64,000 nucleotides of DNA. It comes from an uncultured Planctomycetaceae bacterium. Its GTDB lineage: Bacteria > Planctomycetota > Planctomycetia > Planctomycetales > Planctomycetaceae. Position numbers and translations under genes: made by a program. The notes under the pieces are model-generated. The model had not been told where the DNA came from. It made no database searches and saw only the letters and a program-made list of their open reading frames with translations. The first letter of the stretch is position 1. The number at the start of each line of letters is the position of its first letter. Positions 8,888 to 17,832 of this stretch are shown piece after piece. The stretch is from positions 61,708 through 125,707 of the forward strand of contig CAIOKE010000274.1 in NCBI GenBank assembly GCA_903858815.1, read 5' to 3'.

Positions 8888-10339
8888 TCAGCCACGAGCG
8901 AACAGGTCCATGACAGCCTTACCGTGGCCATCCTGAGTAACGTAGAATGGTCGACCTTCAATGTCAAAACCTGTCTGCGGACTGATTCCCATGGCCGTCA
9001 TGATCGTGGCGTGGAGGTCGGCAATCGGTACGGGGTTTTCGACCGCGATCAATGGTCGCTGATCAGCTGTGCGACCGTAGACAAAGCCACGTTTCAGGCC
9101 ACCACCGAACATCAGGACGCTGGTACCTCCCGTGAAGTGGCGGTGCAGACCATAGTGTTTCATTTCACTGACCGCATCAACTCGCTCGGTGGCCTGATCC
9201 GTGGCCGTTGACCCCGGGACACCTTCAATCAGTGCGTCACGGCTGAATTCGGACGCAAGAATCACCAGTGTGCGATCGAGCAGACCGCGAAGTTCAAGGT
9301 CCCTGACGAGTTGTGCGATTGGTGCGTCGATTTCAGAATGTAGTCGGGCCAGCGTTTCGTGACCGTTGGCGTGCGTGTCCCAATGCAGGAATGGAACATA
9401 CTCGGTTGTGACTTCAACAAACCTTGCCCCGGCCTCGACAAGTCTGCGGGCGAGGAGACAGCCTCGTCCGAATCGTCCGGTGTCGTAGATTCGACGGGTT
9501 TCTTCCGGTTCAAGCTGAATATCGAAGGCTTCACGATCCCGGGAACTGAGAAGTCTTGACGCATTGTCCATGGAACGCAGCAGTGATTGCTGCTGATAGT
9601 CACTCATGAAGCGTTTCTGCGGGCTGTTGTCCACCAATTTCTGAAACAGCTTCTGGCGACTGCCAAATCGCCCGCTGGTCATAGTGCCTGGTGGGCGTAC
9701 AGAGGCTGCTGCTTCTTCGGGGAACGGCAGGTTCATCGGGCCGAATTCACTGCCGAAGAAACCGGCGGTGGTAAAGGCTTTCAGCTCTTCGCTTTCGCCC
9801 ACTCCCTCCAGTCGCTGTCCGATGTTGATAAACGCCGGTATGACAGGATTCAGTGGTCCGCGGAGTCGAGCGATCCACGAGCCGATATGTGGGCAGGCGA
9901 CTGTCTGAGGAGGTACGTAGCCCGTGTGCCAGTGATACTGGTGTCGTGAATGCAGAATGCTGCCGAGGTCTGGCTGGACAGCCGAGCGGATCAGGGTGCC
10001 GCGATCCATCACTGCAGCGATATGCTCGAGTCCCCGGCAGATCTGAACGCCACTGACGGCCGTATCGATAGCCGGAAAGGTGCTGAGCATTTCAGCGACC
10101 GGCAGACCACGACGGAACGGCTGATAGTGTTTGGGATCAAGTGTGTCCGGGGCGGCCATGCCACCTCCCATCCAGAGCAGGATGCAGGAATCTGCCGTGG
10201 GAGTGGGCTGCAGCAGCTCAGTTTCTGTGGCTGCGGCGAGTGTGCGCGGGGCACCTGTGGCAAGCGTGGCTGCAGCGGCTGCCGAGACGGCCCGCAGGAA
10301 TTCGCGACGTACCTGCTTTTCATTCTGATCCGCACGCAT
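8888..10339 (-). CDS. DUF1501 family secreted protein (Tat leader)
   Basis: 483 residues. The N-terminus carries a Tat-type leader with R-R-E-F-L followed by an Ala-rich hydrophobic stretch. The body matches the DUF1501 (alkaline-phosphatase-superfamily-like) layout: L-W-M-G-G-G-M-A-A-P-D-T-L-D-P-K near the start, then H-W-D-T-H-A-N-G-H and L-A-S-E-F-S-R-D later. In planctomycetes these exported proteins are typically paired with DUF1549/DUF1553 cytochromes. Here the partner is divergent, about 300 bases away, rather than in the same operon. The biochemical role of the family is not established. The solute-binding gene follows on the same strand. Confidence 0.9.
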   Translation of the reverse strand: MRADQNEKQVRREFLRAVSAAAAATLATGAPRTLAAATETELLQPTPTADSCILLWMGGGMAAPDTLDPKHYQPFRRGLPVAEMLSTFPAIDTAVSGVQICRGLEHIAAVMDRGTLIRSAVQPDLGSILHSRHQYHWHTGYVPPQTVACPHIGSWIARLRGPLNPVIPAFINIGQRLEGVGESEELKAFTTAGFFGSEFGPMNLPFPEEAAASVRPPGTMTSGRFGSRQKLFQKLVDNSPQKRFMSDYQQQSLLRSMDNASRLLSSRDREAFDIQLEPEETRRIYDTGRFGRGCLLARRLVEAGARFVEVTTEYVPFLHWDTHANGHETLARLHSEIDAPIAQLVRDLELRGLLDRTLVILASEFSRDALIEGVPGSTATDQATERVDAVSEMKHYGLHRHFTGGTSVLMFGGGLKRGFVYGRTADQRPLIAVENPVPIADLHATIMTAMGISPQTGFDIEGRPFYVTQDGHGKAVMDLFARG

Positions 10340-10638
10340 TTGTTTTCCCCAGCAAGTCCTGATTGCCCTTCCGGACTGGTGTGTTCACATGTGGAACGTC
10401 TGAAGTTTAGTCGGCCGCTCATCCGTTCGCCACCGGTTGCACAGCGGTCTTCGAACGTGGATTTTCCTGAGAATCGGCAGTTACAGAGTCCGATTTTGCT
10501 GGAAAACGAGTGGAAAACCGTACTTCGGAGCGATTCAGGAACCTGTTTCTGCAGCAGATTTCTTGCGTTTCTCTCTGCCAGCCGTCAGAATTCCGCAGGT
10601 ATTTCACGGCGGATCGGATCTTCTCCGGAGTCCTGCGA

Positions 10639-13125
10639 ATGAGTGCTGTAAAGCGTGCCGGCTTGATGTTTGCGGTGATGGTGCTGATCGTTGCTGCTCA
10701 ACGCCGCGTGCTGGCAGAGCCGCCGGGGTTGGGGCCGGCTGGGGATCTGCAGCGGATCGAGTTTGAAACATTGGGCCCTGCGACTCTGGTGGGACGCAAT
10801 GCTCGTCGGCAGCTGATTGTCACTGGTGTCTACTCCAGCGGGCAGCGGCATGACCTGACGCACAACGTGGCCTACAGTGTCGCCACTGCAGGTGTGCTGG
10901 CCGTTGATGCGGAAGGCCTTGTGGTTCCGCTGGCCGACGGTGCTACGCGGGTCGCGGCGACAGAGCCAGGGGGAAAAACGGCGGTGATTGAACTGTCGGC
11001 ATCGCGTTGCACGGAAGACCTGCCGATCAGCTTTGAGAACGAGATCGTGCCGATATTTACCCGTCTTGGTTGTAACGCGGGTGGGTGTCACGGAAAGGCT
11101 GATGGCCAGAATGGATTCCGCCTGTCGCTGCTGGGGTTCTATCCTGACGAGGACTATGAGTTTCTGGTGCACGAAGATCGCGGTCGTCGAATTTTCCCGG
11201 CTGATCCGACTTTCAGTCTGCTGTTGCAGAAGCCAGCAAATGTCCTGCCGCATGGTGGTGGTCAGAGAATGTCGCCGGGCACCTATGAGTGGGATCTGGT
11301 GACTCGCTGGATTCAGCAGGGGATGCCCTATGGATCTGCTGAAGATCCGGTCCTGCAGCGAATTGAAGCGGTACCGGCGGTTCGAGAAATGAACTTTCGG
11401 TCTCGGCAGCAGTTGTCTGTGCTGGCGCACTACAGTGATGGGTCGGTGCGTGATGTGACAAGACTGGCTTCATACGAACCGAATTATCCTGAGATGGCGA
11501 TTACGAACGCTTTCGGCCGGGTGACCGTGGAGGACGTGCCGGGGGAAGTGGCCATCATGGTCAGGTTCCAGGGTGAGGTGGGCGTGTTTCGGGGTGTGGT
11601 TCCTCAGGGAATTCCGGTTCAGACAGTGCCTGCCGAAAAGAACTTTGTGGACACTCTGGTGTTCGGGAAGCTGAAGCAGCTGGGGATTCCGCCGGCTGCG
11701 TTGTGTGATGATGCGACGTTCATTCGGAGGGTCTCAATAGACATAGCGGGGCGTTTGCCGACACCGGCTGAAACCAGCCAGTTCATTGCTGACGCTGATC
11801 CGGCAAAGCGTGATCGTCTGATTGATCGACTGCTGGCAAGTCCCGGTTACGCGGACTATTTCGCCAACAAGTGGGCAGCGGTGCTGCGAAACAAGCGTCG
11901 TCAGGCAACCGATATTCAGTACACATTCCGATTTCACAGCTGGATTCGTCGTTCGTTGCGGGAAAACATGCCGTACGATCAATTCGTGCGGTCCGTGCTG
12001 ACGGCCACTGGTGACGCAGAAACGCATCCTCCAGCGGCATGGTATCGTGAGGTTGCCACGTCAACACAGCAGATGGAGGATGTTGCTCAGTTGTTTCTGG
12101 GGATGCGTCTGGCCTGTGCCAGGTGCCATCATCATCCGTTTGAGCGCTGGAGCCAGCAGGACTACTACGGATTTGAAGCGTTCTTCTCGCAGGTGGGTCT
12201 GAAGAATTCACGTTACAATATGCAGTTGAATCAGCCGGATATGGTGTACGTGAAGGCTGAAGAGCCGAAGTCCAGGAATCCGCGCACACAACTGGATGTG
12301 CCACCTGCCGGTTTGGGTGGGCAGCCGTTGCAGATCTCGAAATACGATGATGCTCGTCAGCACCTTGTGGACTGGATGGCGGCGCCTGAGAATCCGTTTT
12401 TTGCCAAAGCTCTTGTCAATCGTTACTGGAAGCATTTCTTCGGGCGTGGGATTGTGGATCCCGAAGATGATCTGCGGGTGACCAATCCGCCCTCCAACCC
12501 GGCACTGCTGGATGCTCTTGCAAAGCACTTCGTGGACCATCGTTTTGACCTGCGGGATCTGGTGCGGACGATCTGCAGCTCAGCTTCCTATCAGCTCAGT
12601 TCGGAACCGTCCGAATTCAATGCCGCTGATACTCAGAATTTCTCGCGGTTCTATCCGCGCAGGCTGACCGCAGAAGTCCTGTACGACGCTGTCAATTCTG
12701 TTGCCTCGACCCCGTCGAATTTCGGGACGATTCCGCAGGGAACGACCGCTGTGCAGTTGCCGGACAATGGCTTTAATAACTACTTTCTGCAGGTCTTCGG
12801 CAAGCCCGAAGCGGAGAGTGCGTGTGAGTGTGAGCGGTCACCGGAAGCCAACCTTTCGCAGTCGTTGCACCTGCTGAATTCCAGTGACGTGCAGGGGCGT
12901 CTGCAGAGTGGTCAGGGGCGGGCTGCCGCGTTTGCACGCGATGAGCAGCGGGCGGTGGAAGAGCAGCTGACGGAACTGTATCTGGCAGCTTTCAGTCGTC
13001 CTCCGCGTCCGGACGAACTGCAGTTCGTAGTGCAGAAGCTGGCAGAGTATCCGAACCGGCAGCAGGGCTGGGAAGATGCGATCTGGGCGATTCTGAATAC
13101 TCGCGAGTTTCAGTTTGTGAAGTAG
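10639..13125 (+). CDS. DUF1549/DUF1553 planctomycete cytochrome-like protein with Ig-like (BIG2) N-domain
   Basis: 828 residues. The chosen ATG has GGAG 8 bases upstream and opens directly on a signal peptide (F-A-V-M-V-L-I-V-A-A). An upstream ATG at 10510 would add 43 non-signal residues. A BIG2-like beta domain (about residues 30-130) is followed by C-N-A-G-G-C-H-G-K, a heme-type Cys/His motif with four-residue spacing, a second BIG2-like stretch, then DUF1549. Within DUF1549 a canonical C-A-R-C-H-H-H-P motif suggests covalent heme. DUF1553 makes up the C-terminal third (A-L-V-N-R-Y-W-K-H-F-F-G-R-G, F-S-R-P-P-R-P-D-E-L). It is presumably exported and paired with the divergent DUF1501 protein. 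The function is unproven. Confidence 0.9.
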   Translation: MSAVKRAGLMFAVMVLIVAAQRRVLAEPPGLGPAGDLQRIEFETLGPATLVGRNARRQLIVTGVYSSGQRHDLTHNVAYSVATAGVLAVDAEGLVVPLADGATRVAATEPGGKTAVIELSASRCTEDLPISFENEIVPIFTRLGCNAGGCHGKADGQNGFRLSLLGFYPDEDYEFLVHEDRGRRIFPADPTFSLLLQKPANVLPHGGGQRMSPGTYEWDLVTRWIQQGMPYGSAEDPVLQRIEAVPAVREMNFRSRQQLSVLAHYSDGSVRDVTRLASYEPNYPEMAITNAFGRVTVEDVPGEVAIMVRFQGEVGVFRGVVPQGIPVQTVPAEKNFVDTLVFGKLKQLGIPPAALCDDATFIRRVSIDIAGRLPTPAETSQFIADADPAKRDRLIDRLLASPGYADYFANKWAAVLRNKRRQATDIQYTFRFHSWIRRSLRENMPYDQFVRSVLTATGDAETHPPAAWYREVATSTQQMEDVAQLFLGMRLACARCHHHPFERWSQQDYYGFEAFFSQVGLKNSRYNMQLNQPDMVYVKAEEPKSRNPRTQLDVPPAGLGGQPLQISKYDDARQHLVDWMAAPENPFFAKALVNRYWKHFFGRGIVDPEDDLRVTNPPSNPALLDALAKHFVDHRFDLRDLVRTICSSASYQLSSEPSEFNAADTQNFSRFYPRRLTAEVLYDAVNSVASTPSNFGTIPQGTTAVQLPDNGFNNYFLQVFGKPEAESACECERSPEANLSQSLHLLNSSDVQGRLQSGQGRAAAFARDEQRAVEEQLTELYLAAFSRPPRPDELQFVVQKLAEYPNRQQGWEDAIWAILNTREFQFVK

Positions 13126-13153
13126 TCAGCATGCCTCGTTTACCCCGGTTGTC

Positions 13154-15442
13154 TCAGGGGGTGGTTGCGGGCATCCGCCCTGCTCCACTCAGAATCCCGG
13201 GTAGTCGATCAGACAGCTTTGGTCCGTCGAAGTCCAGCAGCAGAGATGCTTCCCATGGCGAGCGCGGGCTTTGCTGCTCGGTGTCGGCAAATGTGCTTGA
13301 GACAAACAGCAGCATATTGTCGGGCAGGCTTGTTTCAGGAAGGGCGACAGTCTGATTCAAAGATCGATCGATGTAGACAGCTGACTCGGCTTCCGGATTG
13401 ACAATGGCGGGATGACCACTGTCCGTCTGGAAACGGATCAGCATATCGGTTGGTTTCCAGTCACCGGGGGGGCGAATACGGACGACGGCCATGCGTGGCT
13501 GGTAGACACAGTCCTGTGAGACAATCTGAAGAGCCAGTTGCTGCGGCCCTTCAGGATGCACAATGGCATCGAGCAGGCTGAATCCAAAGCGTTGTGTGAC
13601 GTTTGTCAGCGTTGTCTGCCATTCTTTGGGATCCTGAGGGCCGAATTCCAGCAGCAGTCCGCCTCCACGACAGGCCAGCAGAACATTCTCCAGTTGCAGA
13701 CGCTGTGGTGGGTGATTGCAGGAGACTGCATAGCCGCCACCTCCGAAGATACTGTTCTGTGCTTCCAGAATTCCGGGTTGTCCGGGCGGTCGAAACCAGG
13801 CGATGCCTGAGCACTCGTCGGAAGCGGTGGGTGACTGAATGTGGCATCGCTGCATCAGTAGTGAACTGCATTGCACAGCGATCAGTTGTCGCGGTGCCGG
13901 TTTCTCGTGGGGCGCGGCAGCTCGGCTGACATGCAGGCCCCGCAGTTCCACAGTTGATCCGGCAAGGACCCATTGACCGGCTGAAGGGATTTCCACCGTT
14001 GCGGCCAGAGTGCCGGAGCATTCGATGGTCAGGCGTCCGGGGAGCTGGATGTTACGAGGCCGATAGCGGCGGCCTGCCTGGAGGCGGACGACTCCCGTCG
14101 CGTCGGGCTCAGGAAGTTCGCTGATGATCTGATGGGTGGCAGTGACCACCGGTGGGGCTGGAGCTTCCACGGCAGTTGCTGATGTGGAGGTCAGCAGTTT
14201 CTGCCACCGATTGATCGTCAGTGGCAGGAGTGGAGCGGTAGATTCGCTGGCAATCAGCAGCAAGCCGCCCAGCGCCGTGAATGCGGCCACCGGCCAGCCT
14301 GCTTTTCGCAGGATACGTCGGGGGGTGGAGAGCGAGCGGAATGCGGGAACGGCCAGCTGGATCGCGGATTTTCGAGATTCGGGCAGGGTGCGAACGATTT
14401 GCCGGAGTGCCGAGAATCCGCTGGGGGCGTCCCAGTTACGCAGCACATCTGCCGCGCCGTCGGGCCGCAGCTCGGGCAGTCGGCGGGTCATCATCTGAAT
14501 CTGGCGAGCCAGCCATTCGGGACATTCGGGAACCAACCCTCGGATATCCGCAATGTCGTGTTCCCGCTGGCTGATCATTCTTCGCACCGGATCTGCTGAG
14601 ATAATCACAGGTCGCCCGGCCAGCAGTTGCCAGAGCAGGCAACCCAGAGAGTAAAGTTCGCTGCGGCGATCCGGTTGTCTGGCCGCCTGGGCGAGTTCCG
14701 GGGCTGCCGCTTCGCAGTCACGCAGAGTGAGTTGTTGTCCAATGGAACTGACAGGGCGCCTGATTCTGCGGGCACAGGCGGAGGTCAGGCGGACCCGGCC
14801 GTGGTCATTCAGACGAACGGCGGCCGTGGTGAGATCACCATGCAGGACTCCGGAATGTTCAAACCACGTCAGGCAGTGCAGCAGCTCTCGTCCGATTTCT
14901 GCCACCGCAGGCCACGGCAGACGCCCGCCGCGAATCAAAAGCTCATCCAATGACCAGTGGCCGGCATATGGAGTTGCCAGCCAGAGTTGTCCCTGGTTAT
15001 CCTCGCTCAATTCTGTTGGCAGCACGCAGTTTTCGGGGGGACTCTGCTGCGCCGTGCGAATCCGATCAAGCAGATTCTGAGCTGCTGAACGCAGACCGAC
15101 GGCTGCAGCAGCACCGCGGTCACAGAGGCGACTGAGGGCAAATTTCTGGTTGTTTTTTCGATGCACAGCGAGGTGGGTGTGCGTACCCAGTGGCTGCAGC
15201 AGCAGGTAATGCCCCACCGAAAGGCTGCCCGGGGGATTCAGCTGCAATTGAGATGCCTGCCAGGGAGTCAACAGCCGCAGCTGGACCATCGCGTCCAGCC
15301 AGACCGAATCAAAATCGGGCAGCTCTGCAGCGAGCGACCGGACGAGTGGGGTGCAGCGGTCAAGGTCACAGCGTGCTGCCAGACCCTCAGCCCGCAGCAG
15401 GCTGAGCAATTGATCCGAGGGTTGTCGCCGGCGTGACCGCAT
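13154..15442 (-). CDS. pseudokinase - TM - right-handed beta-helix protein
   Basis: 762 residues. Residues about 75-345 follow a Hanks-type kinase fold but the key residues are gone. The VAIK lysine position reads F-A-L-S, the catalytic loop reads H-G-D-L-T-T-A-A-V instead of HRDLKPxN, and DFG is replaced by S-A-C. A-P-E-L and E-L-Y-S-L-G-C-L-L-W-Q-L-L-A-G-R-P still mark the fold. One TM helix lies at about residues 390-415. The last ~300 residues, with repeats such as L-R-G-L-H-V-S, M-Q-R-C-H-I-Q-S and L-E-N-V-L-L-A-C-R-G-G-G-L-L, look like a pectate-lyase-type beta-helix on the other side of the membrane. I infer a catalytically dead signalling or scaffold protein. It is convergent with the DUF1549 gene. 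Confidence 0.8.
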   Translation of the reverse strand: MRSRRRQPSDQLLSLLRAEGLAARCDLDRCTPLVRSLAAELPDFDSVWLDAMVQLRLLTPWQASQLQLNPPGSLSVGHYLLLQPLGTHTHLAVHRKNNQKFALSRLCDRGAAAAVGLRSAAQNLLDRIRTAQQSPPENCVLPTELSEDNQGQLWLATPYAGHWSLDELLIRGGRLPWPAVAEIGRELLHCLTWFEHSGVLHGDLTTAAVRLNDHGRVRLTSACARRIRRPVSSIGQQLTLRDCEAAAPELAQAARQPDRRSELYSLGCLLWQLLAGRPVIISADPVRRMISQREHDIADIRGLVPECPEWLARQIQMMTRRLPELRPDGAADVLRNWDAPSGFSALRQIVRTLPESRKSAIQLAVPAFRSLSTPRRILRKAGWPVAAFTALGGLLLIASESTAPLLPLTINRWQKLLTSTSATAVEAPAPPVVTATHQIISELPEPDATGVVRLQAGRRYRPRNIQLPGRLTIECSGTLAATVEIPSAGQWVLAGSTVELRGLHVSRAAAPHEKPAPRQLIAVQCSSLLMQRCHIQSPTASDECSGIAWFRPPGQPGILEAQNSIFGGGGYAVSCNHPPQRLQLENVLLACRGGGLLLEFGPQDPKEWQTTLTNVTQRFGFSLLDAIVHPEGPQQLALQIVSQDCVYQPRMAVVRIRPPGDWKPTDMLIRFQTDSGHPAIVNPEAESAVYIDRSLNQTVALPETSLPDNMLLFVSSTFADTEQQSPRSPWEASLLLDFDGPKLSDRLPGILSGAGRMPATTP

Positions 15443-15533
15443 CCTGCAGCACTCTGTGAAAGTTTCAGTTTCCCTTCAGGCTGGAGTATGGCAGAATCTG
15501 CCGATCTGCAGAAGGCGCGTTCCGCAGGTTTGA

Positions 15534-16544
15534 ATGGTAACAGGTGAGCCTGCGGGGTTTGCGTTGTTTGGGGCGTTGTGCTGCCTGAAAGGTGCGACAG
15601 GAATGGCGGAGTGTACGGGAGCAGCCGGCGGGGCCGGGGGTACTGTTGGCTGTGGCTGGAGGTCGCGGAGTGGTGATCGGATCGTGCTGCCAGCGGCTTC
15701 CAAGCTGAATATTTTTCTTGAGGTTCTGAGGCGACGTCCTGATGGTTACCATGAGCTTGATACGATCATGGTGCGTACTCAGTTCTGCGACACGCTCACT
15801 CTGATTCCGAATTCCAGTGGACAGGTGCTGCTGCGTTTCAGTGATGCGACACCGGCGTCTGTGCAGAGTCTGGTACCTCTGGACGGGCGGAATCTGATTC
15901 TGCGAGCAGCCGAGAAGCTGCGTTTGCTGGCAGCACCGGATGCTGGTGCTGAGCTGGTGCTGCACAAGTGTATTCCTCCGGAGTCTGGTCTCGGCGGCGG
16001 TTCCGGGAATGCGGCAGCTGCTCTGCTGGGATTGCGGCAAGCCTGGAATCTGCCGCTTTCGGATGAGTATTTGCATGAGATCGCTGCGGGGCTGGGCAGC
16101 GACATCAATTTCCTTTTGAGCGGAGCTCGCGCGGCTGTTTGTCGTGGTCGGGGAGAGCAGGTGCAACCACTACCACTGGCGGGGCGACTGCATTTTGTTG
16201 CACTGCGACCAGGTCTTGGTAACAGCACGCCAGAGGTTTTCCGGCGGACGGAAGTCGTGACTGAGCAAAGGAATTCACATGCTTTGGCGGAGTGTTTGAC
16301 TGCTGGACGCATGGATCTTCTGGAATCCTGCATGTTCAACCGTCTTACGGAAGCTGCACGGCAATTGAATCCGGAAATGGCTGACTTACAGGGCAGATTC
16401 CAGCACGCGGTGCGGAAGCCCGTGTTCATGTCCGGAAGTGGCTCGACTGTGTTTGTCTTCTGTCGCAGTGCTCTGGAAGCCCGTGATATTCGAAGAATCG
16501 CCGAGCAACGGCTGAAAGTCAGCGCGTGGCAACTGGAAGTGTAA
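15534..16544 (+). CDS. ispE: 4-diphosphocytidyl-2-C-methyl-D-erythritol kinase
   Basis: GHMP-family kinase of the non-mevalonate (MEP) isoprenoid pathway. It phosphorylates the 2-hydroxyl of CDP-methylerythritol with ATP in the cytoplasm. The family marks are clear: A-S-K-L-N-I-F-L with R-P-D-G-Y-H-E-L (substrate site), I-P-P-E-S-G-L-G-G-G-S-G-N-A-A-A (ATP-binding glycine loop), G-S-D-I-N-F-L-L, and M-S-G-S-G-S-T-V-F near the C-terminus. With the ATG used the protein is 336 residues, about 50 longer than usual at the N-terminus. The extra part is Gly/Ala-rich and may not be translated. ATG at 15603 or GTG at 15684 are alternatives, and none has a strong ribosome site. Confidence 0.92.
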   Translation: MVTGEPAGFALFGALCCLKGATGMAECTGAAGGAGGTVGCGWRSRSGDRIVLPAASKLNIFLEVLRRRPDGYHELDTIMVRTQFCDTLTLIPNSSGQVLLRFSDATPASVQSLVPLDGRNLILRAAEKLRLLAAPDAGAELVLHKCIPPESGLGGGSGNAAAALLGLRQAWNLPLSDEYLHEIAAGLGSDINFLLSGARAAVCRGRGEQVQPLPLAGRLHFVALRPGLGNSTPEVFRRTEVVTEQRNSHALAECLTAGRMDLLESCMFNRLTEAARQLNPEMADLQGRFQHAVRKPVFMSGSGSTVFVFCRSALEARDIRRIAEQRLKVSAWQLEV

Positions 16545-16612
16545 CGACGGTGGTCTGAGTGGTTGCCCGTGGCGGCTGGATCACCGGAGGCTGGCAGGTC
16601 AGTCGCATCAGG

Positions 16613-17581
16613 TCAGGGCTGAGTGGCTGCTGGTGCGGATTCAATCCAAGCCTGCAATGCTTTTACGTTCTCTGTCAGGCGTTCGATGACTGACCGAGGG
16701 GGGGCAGCCTGTTCAAGATCATCGAGTCTGAGAATCTGAAAGCCGGATTCCAGGACCGGTTTTTCGTGGTCTTTGCTGCGTCGATCATTGAGGATCATCA
16801 GGGGGCTTTGACCGGAGAATCTTTGTGCGTTGGTCTGAATCTGCTGCAGAACTGCTGAGTCGGCGGGGCTGCTTAGTGGCCAGCGAATCCGCACGGGATC
16901 AATTCCAAGGTCCTGCAGCAGATACAGGAACTCTGGGCCATCAGTCACGATTGACAGTTGTTTTTGTGGTACGATGGTTTTGAGTTGTGTGCACAGGTCG
17001 GCAAGTGGTTGCAGAGCTGTTCGCAACCGGCCGGATTCACGCTGGATCTGGTCAGTGCGGTCAGGTGCAACTTTGATGAGAGCTGACTGCAATTCGGGCA
17101 GTTGCCGCAGCAGCAGTTGCGGGCTGAGCCACGTTGTCCACACAAATCCCTTATGAGAATGTGCACCGTCCGGGCCGTGCTGATGAGTGATGGCGTCCGG
17201 GATTTCAATCAGTGACTGAATGATTGGAGCAGACAGATCCAGTGTTCTGGACGGAGCCAGAGAGATACGCTCGCTCCAGGGTTCCCAACCCGCTCCGGTC
17301 AGGATGACCAGTTTTGCGTCGCGAATCTCTGCCGCTGCTGTGCGCGTGGGACGCCAGTCGCGCGAGTGACGTCCGTTGGGCACTACCAATCGAACGCCAT
17401 TATCCGTTGCAAGGATCTGTGCTGAAAAGGCGTGGATGACGGGAGAAGAGGTGGCTACAAGCAGCACTTGTGATGGGACACCGGTTGTGTGTGACTGTTG
17501 TCTGGTGCAACCTGCTGGAAGCAGGAACAGCAGAAGGGCCAGCGAGGCAAGGGGGATCTGGCGTGATGTGTGTACTTGCAT
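16613..17581 (-). CDS. ZnuA-like metal-binding lipoprotein with altered ligand positions
   Basis: 322 residues starting at the ATG that opens the lipoprotein signal peptide (L-A-L-L-L-F-L-L-P-A-G-C lipobox). The open frame continues 145 codons upstream, but that part has no ribosome site and overlaps the divergent neighbour. The fold follows cluster-9 (ZnuA/TroA) binding proteins: S-S-P-V-I-H-A-F-S start, a His-rich loop H-Q-H-G-P-D-G-A-H-S-H, W-L-S-P after it, and a long helix linking the lobes. However, the second and third metal His positions appear as W-T-T-W-L-S-P (not P-H-x-W-L-S-P) and T-D-G-P-E-F-L (not H-D-A-F). No ABC permease or ATPase is nearby. Zinc import is therefore doubtful; a zinc chaperone or divergent ligand is possible. 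Confidence 0.8.
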   Translation of the reverse strand: MQVHTSRQIPLASLALLLFLLPAGCTRQQSHTTGVPSQVLLVATSSPVIHAFSAQILATDNGVRLVVPNGRHSRDWRPTRTAAAEIRDAKLVILTGAGWEPWSERISLAPSRTLDLSAPIIQSLIEIPDAITHQHGPDGAHSHKGFVWTTWLSPQLLLRQLPELQSALIKVAPDRTDQIQRESGRLRTALQPLADLCTQLKTIVPQKQLSIVTDGPEFLYLLQDLGIDPVRIRWPLSSPADSAVLQQIQTNAQRFSGQSPLMILNDRRSKDHEKPVLESGFQILRLDDLEQAAPPRSVIERLTENVKALQAWIESAPAATQP

Positions 17582-17746
17582 ACATGTGTTCTGTTGTGAG
17601 TGGGATGGAGAGCCGGTTGAAACTGCCGGACCACGATTGGCAACCCGCTGCAAATCCTCTGCGGAATTCTTGCTGGGGTCAAATGCATGAACGATTTCCC
17701 GGAAAAAATGCAGAATTGGTCTGCGGAATCGGCTTTGCAGGGCGAT

Positions 17747-17762
17747 AGTTGTGTAGACAACT
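17747..17762. promoter_or_regulatory. 16-bp inverted repeat overlapping a -35 box
   Basis: AGTTGT-GTAG-ACAACT, perfect 6-bp arms, in the divergent gap between the ZnuA-like and halogenase-like genes. It covers the TAGACA used below as the -35, so it is a plausible repressor operator. Confidence 0.45.
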
Positions 17763-17782
17763 GTTGTTTTGCTGTCTATTCT
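17754..17782 (+). promoter_or_regulatory. candidate sigma70-type promoter for the halogenase-like gene
   Basis: TAGACA and TATTCT are separated by 17 bases, about 50 bases before the start codon. The match to consensus is 5/6 and 4/6. Confidence 0.4.
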
Positions 17783-17832
17783 CTTCGAGCGACCTTTAGT
17801 TACTGGCGAAACAGGAAACGCGGAGAAATTCA

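Noticed and set aside
10510..10638. Upstream ATG for the DUF1549/1553 protein
   Set aside because: The 43 added residues precede and would disable the signal peptide, and the internal ATG has a good ribosome site.
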